Below, piece after piece: positions 58,601 through 64,000 of a stretch of 64,000 nucleotides of DNA. This stretch comes from Pseudevernia furfuracea (taxonomy: Eukaryota; Ascomycota; Lecanoromycetes; Lecanorales; Parmeliaceae). The DNA lies in contig JAIUPT010000014.1 in assembly GCA_022315425.1 (NCBI GenBank), positions 124,001 to 188,000 on the forward strand, read 5' to 3'. The notes beneath the pieces are model-generated. The model did not search any database. It was not told the DNA's origin and saw nothing but the letters and a program-made list of their open reading frames with translations. The position numbers and the translations under genes are program-made. Numbering within the stretch: the first letter of the stretch is position 1; each line of letters starts with the position of its first letter.

Positions 58601-60432
58601 TGTGGATCGTTCAGATATCCACGTGCCAAAGTAGGACCCTCTATAAGAAGCTCTGCCGCGCAGCCCGGAGGAAGAAGTCGATCGTGGTCCTGTGGATCTA
58701 CAAGCCAACACCGCACGCCGATACCACGCCCAATTTGGGCAGGATTCTTGTTCACGGACACGTCAGAATTTGCCAATGCGGCGACTGAACATTCAGCTGG
58801 ACCATAGCCATTGACGAGTTTGATAGAAGACCACGTCGAGATGTTCTCCTGGCTCATAACTTCCCCAACAAGAAGCAGAGTTTTCAGTCGAGGTACTGCG
58901 GAAGGAGTAAGAAAACCGGCGACAGAAGGTGTAAGGACAGCCCAGTCCACCCGCATCTGATTGATAGCTGTGGCAAGGTCGTTGATACGCGACTGTTCGC
59001 TGGGAACGCAGACGGTACCTCCAAGCATGAGAGGGCTTAGAGTCTCCTGGATGGATGCGTCAAATACGTAGGATGCATATTGCAGGGCGCGCAGGCCCGG
59101 ATTCAGACAAAGCGCTGATGTTTGGGCTTTGGCAGCTGAGCAGTATGCCCCATGTTCAATGACGATTGCTTTGGGCTCTCCAGTCGACCCAGATGTGAAA
59201 ACGACATAAACAATACTTGATGGGGAAGCCCGAGTCAATACACCTGAGGAACTTTCAGGTAGATTCCTGTGTGACTCAGCGTCAATCACAAAGACCTTGT
59301 CGACGAGAGATGATAGTTTTTGGTAATGCGTCCGTGAGCATAGTAACAGTTTTGCTCCAAGCTTGCGTGTGAGACCTTCAAGACGAGTCATTGGTTGTGT
59401 CGCATCTAGAAGGCAAACCCCTGCTCCCGCCTCTAGAACGGCCAGTAATGCGACGGTCGTCCAGAGTGACTTTTCAAAGCAGAGAGGCACAATAACCTCT
59501 GGGCCAACGCCCACACTGGACAAGAGTCGCGCTAAGCGCTCAACATGAATCCATAACTCACGATATGTTAAAGACCCATCCCACGCGCACACTGCCTCAT
59601 GTTCGGGGCTCTTCAGAACCTGTTCATGAACCAAGTCATGCACGCAGTCGTTGGACTGCTCATTTGGAGCCTGACTCCAAAGATCGATCTGGCGCTTCTG
59701 GCGATCGCTTACATAACTCAGGTCCACCAGTCGCGTCTCTGACGAAACAACAATCGTAGTCAATAGGTGCTCCAGAGTACTTGCAAGGATCTTCATGTAG
59801 CCTAAAGAGAGATCGCAACTATGGGATTTCAATGTGAGCTTGACTTTGCCATGTCTGGAGGCCGCAAGTAGCAAAATATCCCCCTGTCGCAGATGTCAGA
59901 TTCTACTTTTTGGATCGAGGTTAGGGCTGCTTAGTTAGAATACCTTCTGAACAGCAACATCTTGCGTATCTATACAAGTAGCGTCCTGAACCCATACATG
60001 GGTATTCTGATAATGTGCAGCAGAGAAAGGTCTCGAGTCCGATTCTGTTGAGACTAAAGACTGACCTCCACGCTCATTACATGCATAGCCGTCTTTTGCC
60101 CTTGCAACACACGTTGAAAGACTTTCCTGGTCGTGGAATGCCATTCGAAACGTGGGCTGGTGGTCTCGGGGTACGGCTGACTTTGGGACCAGATGATCGA
60201 CGTTGCTTTGTCGAAGATAGAAGGAAACATTGTCCTGGCCAGTATAACAGCGCAAAAGAAGCGCCCAAGCGGTGCATAGCAGATCGTTGAAAGATACTAC
60301 GTCTCCCTTGCTGAAATTCTGGAGAATTTCGGAATTGTCAAATTCCAGTTCAGTCACCATGAGCCGAGGCTCAGAGGTGTCTTCGCCATCCAGTAGAGGG
60401 AGCTTGCAAGACATTGCTTCCGTGTGGGACAT
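36462..60432 (-). CDS. Giant nonribosomal peptide synthetase (five A domains, three E domains)
   Basis: Predicted as complement(join(36462..39353,39412..59883,59944..60432)), 7950 residues. Two phase-0 introns (60 and 58 bp) join VQK|GDILLL and DPTE|YAVTVN; the middle exon is 20,472 bp without a stop. Order: truncated C; A1-T1-E1; C1-A2-T2; C2-A3-T3-E2; C3-A4-T4; C4-A5-T5-E3; C5-T6-C6-T7*. Every A domain keeps the TSGS/TTGxPK loop, YKTGDLV or equivalent, and SGKLDR. Carriers T1-T6 keep GGDS (Ser at about 817, 2362, 3442, 4992, 6083, 7253); T7 has GGDL (Leu about 7844). E domains keep HHLxxDxVSW. Activated residues are held as thioesters and condensed in order, so a D-L-D-L-D pentapeptide is expected if the enzyme is collinear. 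No thioesterase or reductase ends the chain; release probably uses a terminal condensation-type domain, as in many fungal cyclic peptides. Closest described enzyme not determined. Confidence 0.95.
40630..45265 (-). other. NRPS module 5: C4-A5-T5-E3
   Basis: C4 has HHALYDGWS. A5 (about 43915-42310) has FTSGSTGRPKG and VSGKLDRKKV; code D-V-M-F-V-G-G-V-I-K, hydrophobic. T5 has QGGDSLI (Ser 6083). E3 has FDLSPVQKLYF, HHLIIDVVSWN and ESHGRDAW. Fifth residue predicted D. This is the last module with an adenylation domain. Confidence 0.84.
45280..48605 (-). other. NRPS module 4: C3-A4-T4
   Basis: C3 follows E2 and has SHALCDGTS. A4 (about 47190-45580) has FTSGTTGLPKG and ASGKLDRLRL; its late motif reads KLNGLRIELGE instead of the KLHGQRIELGE of A1, A2 and A5. 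Code D-A-M-L-V-G-A-V-I-K, hydrophobic. T4 has LGGDSVQ (Ser 4992). Fourth residue L. Confidence 0.83.
48610..53150 (-). other. NRPS module 3: C2-A3-T3-E2
   Basis: C2 has the canonical HHALYDGWS. A3 (about 51800-50225) has FTSGSTGKPKG and ASGKLDRRRM; code D-A-V-L-V-G-A-V-V-K, hydrophobic. T3 has LGGDSIS (Ser 3442). E2 has FDLSPIQKLFF, HHLVIDIVSWG and EAHGREPW. Third residue predicted D. Confidence 0.85.
53160..56460 (-). other. NRPS module 2: C1-A2-T2
   Basis: C1 (about 56460-55065) follows an epimerase and has SHAIVDGAS in place of the canonical HHxxxDG. A2 (about 55050-53460) has YTSGSTGKPKG and SSGKLDRKQL. Its code reads D-N-E-D-C-G-Q-I-N-K, with Glu and Asp inside the pocket, suggesting a polar or basic substrate (inference only). 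T2 has MGGDSIA (Ser 2362). No epimerase, so an L residue. Confidence 0.82.
56470..59690 (-). other. NRPS module 1: A1-T1-E1
   Basis: A1 spans about 59690-58105 (VVFTSGSTGEPKA, YKTGDLVRY, KSGKLDRKAV). My reading of the ten-position specificity code is D-A-Q-V-L-V-G-V-A-K. T1 has LGGDSIS (Ser 817). E1 (about 57775-56470) has FDLSPIQRLYF, HHLVVDLVSWR and EGHGREPW, so the first residue should become D. As the initiating module it has no functional condensation domain upstream. Confidence 0.85.
59700..60432 (-). other. NRPS N-terminal truncated condensation domain
   Basis: The first roughly 220 residues resemble only the C-terminal lobe of a condensation domain: VSFNDLLCTAWALLLRCYTG is the familiar stretch after the active site. 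The HHxxxDG catalytic motif and the donor lobe are missing. It probably cannot condense and may be a structural relic before module 1. ATG at 60432 is the only good start. Confidence 0.75.
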
Positions 60433-63101
60433 GGCTGCGTGTTCGAGTTTCTTACAGGTATGGGGGATCTGCGCTCTCTGTTTTTGAGTCTAGGTATGAT
60501 TCTGTAGATTAAGTTGGGTGAGTTCGAAGGTCGTGGAATCAAGGCGATTAACGATTCTTGAACACTGTTGCGGATACGCAGTGTTTCTCACTCTGCAAGA
60601 TGTAAAGGGCCAAATTGGGGAAGTGCATGCTCCGCGGCTGTACGTAAGCTTCCACTGGAAGTGAGACTTGACCTCGAGGCTTCCACTGCCGACATAATTA
60701 GCCAACTCGGCATGTAGCAGATTACCGTAATAGCTCCACGAGAGCTGACCCCCAAACTATCGGGGCCTGCATCTGTGCATGGCCTGAACAGAAGCCAGGT
60801 TTCGATGTAGCGCTCAAGATGATGCGCGGGTGACCTTTGATCAACGGTGTCGGCTTTCCCGAACGGTCAAGGCAGCAAGCCTGAGAGGCTTATGCATCGT
60901 CCGGCCATTCGCGTAGCTTGATTCTATTACATCAAAACAATGGCAATATCAGTATGCGACCCGGTGGTGGCGCCGTCACGTTGTGAACTTTAAGAGCTGG
61001 GAGTGTTGGCATCGACACCAAGCAACACGACTAAATAATTAGAGGAATGAAAATGTTTTCACGTTACACATGGAGTTAGACCAGGGTCCTGTTAGCCGCC
61101 ACCAGGTCTCCGCTATTGCTTTGAACGATGCGCCAGGATGTGCATGGTGTAGTCGGAGGACTTCCGCAACAGGGAAGATGGCATTCTCATCTCCCAAAAG
61201 GTACTACCTCGATGGCAGGTAGGATGCCGTAGTTGGCGTACAAGAAGGCTTGTCAACGAATCACACTCGGCTGTAAGCGAGCGCTGTCCCCATATGCAGG
61301 TCTGACATGGCATTATAAGCGATCGCTGTGCTTGTCCGAATTCCCATTCAGCAGGTTTGGCATGATGATGATGATGATGGCAAGACTAGGAGATGAGCAG
61401 GAGATGGGCATGAGTAGGATGGGATTTTGTTTGCAGTCGCTAGATTGTTAGCTTTGCAGCGGCGGATTGTGGGGGTCATTGCGGGGTAGAAAGCGGACAC
61501 TCGAAATTTTCATGTGCATTATGTATGCAATCAGAAAGTAAAAGTAAAAATAAATAAAAACATGGAAGAAAGACTGCGATTGGCACAGTACAGCGAGCAT
61601 GGGCGTATGTAATTAAATAATATGCGAGTTGCCCAGGATTGCACGCGACGGCCATGTGCTCGGATCGCTGTTGCATTGATCTTGCAGGCAGCGGAGGGAA
61701 ATCTAACGCACACTCCATGCAGTCAGCTGTGATATTGAATGAAGATCAATATCAACATCAATATCAATATCAATAGCTGTGATGACTTTGCTGTCATACT
61801 CATGATACGGTGTAAGGTAATTCATTACTGAGCAAGTACGGTAGTATAGGTACGGAAGGGAGGGAGGGAAGAGCGAAGTGAAGCTAGGTACCTGCTGCCT
61901 TGCCTTCGGCCTAACGTCTAGTGTCGAAGGTACCTAACTGTCCACGGTAAGGTACCCTACTAAAATATTGAGCCAAGGAACGGCGTCATACCCCAGACGC
62001 CACAGAGAGCTGCTTTAGGGATATCCCGTTAAATGTCAAAACATCCAAGCCGCTGAGGCGTTTGAAGCCTTTACTTCATCTGCTCTAGTACTTCCTTTGG
62101 GACAATGTTAAATCGAGAATCCTGAGAAAATCTCTCTTTTCATTATTATTATTTCCCCTTTTCCCCCTTTCACCCTTCTTTTACTCTTCGTATTTTCACT
62201 CTCGAACCTTGACCCTGACCCTGACCCTACCGGAACCCTTGACTATATTTCAAACTCCTAAACTAGCCACGTAATTCGGTCAATGACGAAGCAGAGAATC
62301 ATCCTCATCCTCATCCTCATCCTCATCCTTGCTTCAAAACGTCTAGCCGGCGCATGTAAAACGGCCCCAGCTTCCGAACAAATCTCTTCCCTACTAGCTC
62401 TTTGGTGGTGTCAGACCAGTCAGGTTTGCCGCTTCCACGGATGTACATAATAGGATAACGTTATAGAGGCCCAAGGAACACTATTTTAGCCTATAGCGAC
62501 CCTATACCTACGGCTTCATAGCTCAGACAACGGTGCCATCACGCCATTCTTCAACTGTCTTCATGAATCGCCCTCTGTGTTTCACACAGGACATCTCCTG
62601 TTCAATTCATCTTCCGATATCCGAATTGATGAGGCTAGCGCCCACTATCCACATTCCACACTGCATGGAGCCAATGTTGCGGTCCACGAGCGAGCTATCA
62701 ACAACAAGGCTACGACCACCCGAAAGAGGTAACCCTTGCATCAGCGGCGGCAAGTCGGGACCCACCTCATGCAGGCATGCCACAAACACCAAGCATGCAA
62801 ACAGTAGTACGATGCGAGCCAATGCGATGCCCACGTTGTAAAATATCACTCTCTGCCCTTGCCACCAGAGCGTTAGGTAACCTGGGACCGAGCTGTGCGT
62901 CGTAGCTTTATCGTCATGGAAATGCATTTCCCATGTATCTTCGAATTGATCTGATTGACGTGCTCCAACTTGCTCTCTTGCTCAAAAACAACTTCTCTCT
63001 CGGATCTACGAAGGAAATTCCAAGACCATCGGCCTCACCAGACCCTGCGTAAGGATTCCATATCAGATCACAGTCTGGTGAAGTACTCCAACACAGCAGA
63101 A
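60433..63101. promoter_or_regulatory. Divergent NRPS/transporter intergenic region
   Basis: This 2.7-kb gap lies between the NRPS start (minus) and the ABC transporter start (plus). Simple repeats include ATG (about 61361-61380), CAATAT/CAACAT (about 61743-61775) and TCATCC (about 62303-62332). AGGTACCT occurs at 61886-61893 and 61928-61935, with a near copy at 61950-61957. Such a gap could hold shared control elements for both genes, but none can be assigned by eye. One minus-strand frame at its right end is listed separately. Confidence 0.45.
62607..62927 (-). CDS. Possible small membrane protein or gene remnant
   Basis: A 106-residue frame starts MHFHDDKATTHSSVPGYLTL and contains one hydrophobic segment (VGIALARIVLLFACLVFVAC). 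It ends at TGA (62607-62609). The same frame continues beyond the stop with protein-like text (MSCVKHRGRFMKTVEEWRDG) to another TGA near 62532. This could be a small gene or the decayed C-terminal part of a larger one. I do not recognise it. It would be transcribed toward the NRPS and divergently from the transporter. Confidence 0.3.
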   Translation of the reverse strand: MHFHDDKATTHSSVPGYLTLWWQGQRVIFYNVGIALARIVLLFACLVFVACLHEVGPDLPPLMQGLPLSGGRSLVVDSSLVDRNIGSMQCGMWIVGASLINSDIGR

Positions 63102-64000
63102 ATGGCAACACGGGCGTCATGCAAGCAAGTCGATGACACCTTTGGTCCACATGCGAAAAGCTGCCGCGGCGGTTTTGATTTCACTTTACTGTTCGAAGAA
63201 AGCATCCTATCAATACTACCGCTTGGCTTGCTGCTGCTCGTTGTACCTTTCCGAATTTCATACCTTTTTCGAAGGACCATCAAAGTCGATCCGAGTTCTT
63301 GGTTAGCCTCTAAACTGGTAGGTGGTCCCATTCCAACGCTGCATACCACCTTGCGCTACGCATTGGAATTAAGCTGATGTCTTGCCCATACAGGTTCTGT
63401 ATGCAATCTTCGGAGCGATGCAGCTCACTCTTATTGCGCTATGGGCAAAGCCGACAACTACCAAGACCATGGCATCGGTAGCGGATGCTATCCTTAGTTC
63501 CGTGGGTGCTCTTGCATTAGCGATCCTCTCCTTCGTGGAGCACGAGCGATCCATCCGCCCCTCATTAGTAATACAGTCCTATTTATCTTTATCACTTTTG
63601 CTTGATATTGCTCGAGTCAGGACACTCTGGCTGCAATCTTACAACGGTCCCGTCGCTGCCGTTACTACTGTTTCCTTCATAATCAAGTTTCTTCTGGTCA
63701 TCTTCGAGGCCGTTGAGAAACGCAGTATCCTACGTCCTAAATGGAATTCGACTTCACCCGAGGCAACTAGCGGACTATTTAGCCGATCCGTCTTCTGGTG
63801 GCTCAACGGTCTTTTTCGAATTGGTTTCAAAAGATCTCTGTATATGGAAGATTTACTCCCGCTGGACAAGCATCTGACATGTGGCTACCTCTACGACAGA
63901 CTACAAACAGCCTGGGCAAATGTGCCGACCAAGGCTCCTCGGTCACTTCTTTTCCTATTTTTCGGCAGGCTCAGATGGCGTCTTCTCTCGGTGGTTCCAC
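63102..64000 (+). CDS. MRP-type (ABCC) ABC transporter, 5' part, cut by window end
   Basis: Predicted as join(63102..63317,63394..>64000); at least 274 residues are visible. A frame upstream of 63102 is open, but the ATG at 63102 gives MATRASCKQVDDTFGPHAKS. This resembles the short extracellular N-terminus of fungal MRP transporters with a DxxFGP and FDFTLLFE pattern. The 76-bp intron (phase 0) joins SKL to VLYAIFGAMQLTLIA. Hydrophobic helices of the N-terminal TMD0 region are visible (ILSILPLGLLLLVVPFRISY; AILSSVGALALAILSFV; AAVTTVSFIIKFLLVIF). Then come the linker-like SGLFSRSVFWWLNGLFRIGF and MEDLLPLDKHLT, a strong signature of this class before the first core membrane domain. Nucleotide-binding domains lie outside the window. 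Position next to the NRPS makes peptide export or self-protection a reasonable inference. Confidence 0.85.

Noticed and set aside
62211..62230. Telomere-like CCCTGA/CCCTA repeats
   Set aside because: Only three units, with CCCTGA and not CCCTAA, in the middle of a gene-bearing region; likely chance simple sequence.

Overview
This window is nuclear DNA of a filamentous ascomycete (Pezizomycotina; gene content and intron style fit Dothideomycetes, but I cannot place it more closely by eye). Genes are interrupted by short introns of about 48-60 bp (a few longer) with GT/AG ends. Housekeeping genes with fungal-type architecture lie beside a giant nonribosomal peptide synthetase (NRPS).

Left part (1-22 kb): a dense microsatellite block (1-1280); a decayed OTT_1508-like deaminase gene (about 1216-3024); a secreted ferritin-like (Rds1-type) protein (4747-6518); a tiny CsbD-like gene (8281-8745); mitochondrial enoyl-thioester reductase (9358-10776); guanine deaminase with a triple GATA-site repeat upstream (12826-15174); an unknown protein with a duplicated SGTFWRRKSSL motif (15467-16573); a secreted GH26-like glycosidase with an expanded N-glycosylation repeat (17295-18645); and an unknown 534-residue protein (20708-22312).

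Middle (22-36 kb): 6-phosphofructokinase and Mediator subunit MED17 are divergent around a 340-bp shared promoter. Next come the NTE1 lysophospholipase, a wrecked cytochrome P450 fragment, an uncharacterised fungal protein (33530-34830), and a poorly resolved 1.6-kb stretch.

Right part (36.4-64 kb): one minus-strand NRPS of three exons (complement 36462..39353, 39412..59883, 59944..60432) predicted to be 7950 residues. Domain order is (partial C)-A-T-E / C-A-T / C-A-T-E / C-A-T / C-A-T-E / C-T-C-T*. The five adenylation domains with epimerases in modules 1, 3 and 5 predict a D-L-D-L-D pentapeptide. It ends in an adenylation-free C-T-C-T tail whose last carrier has Leu in place of the phosphopantetheine serine. 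Divergent from it, after a 2.7-kb gap, starts an MRP-type (ABCC) ABC transporter that runs off the window and is a plausible exporter. Together they look like a compact peptide biosynthesis-and-export locus, and this is the most interesting system here.

Exon borders were worked out by hand from reading frame, splice signals and expected protein continuity. No database search was run.
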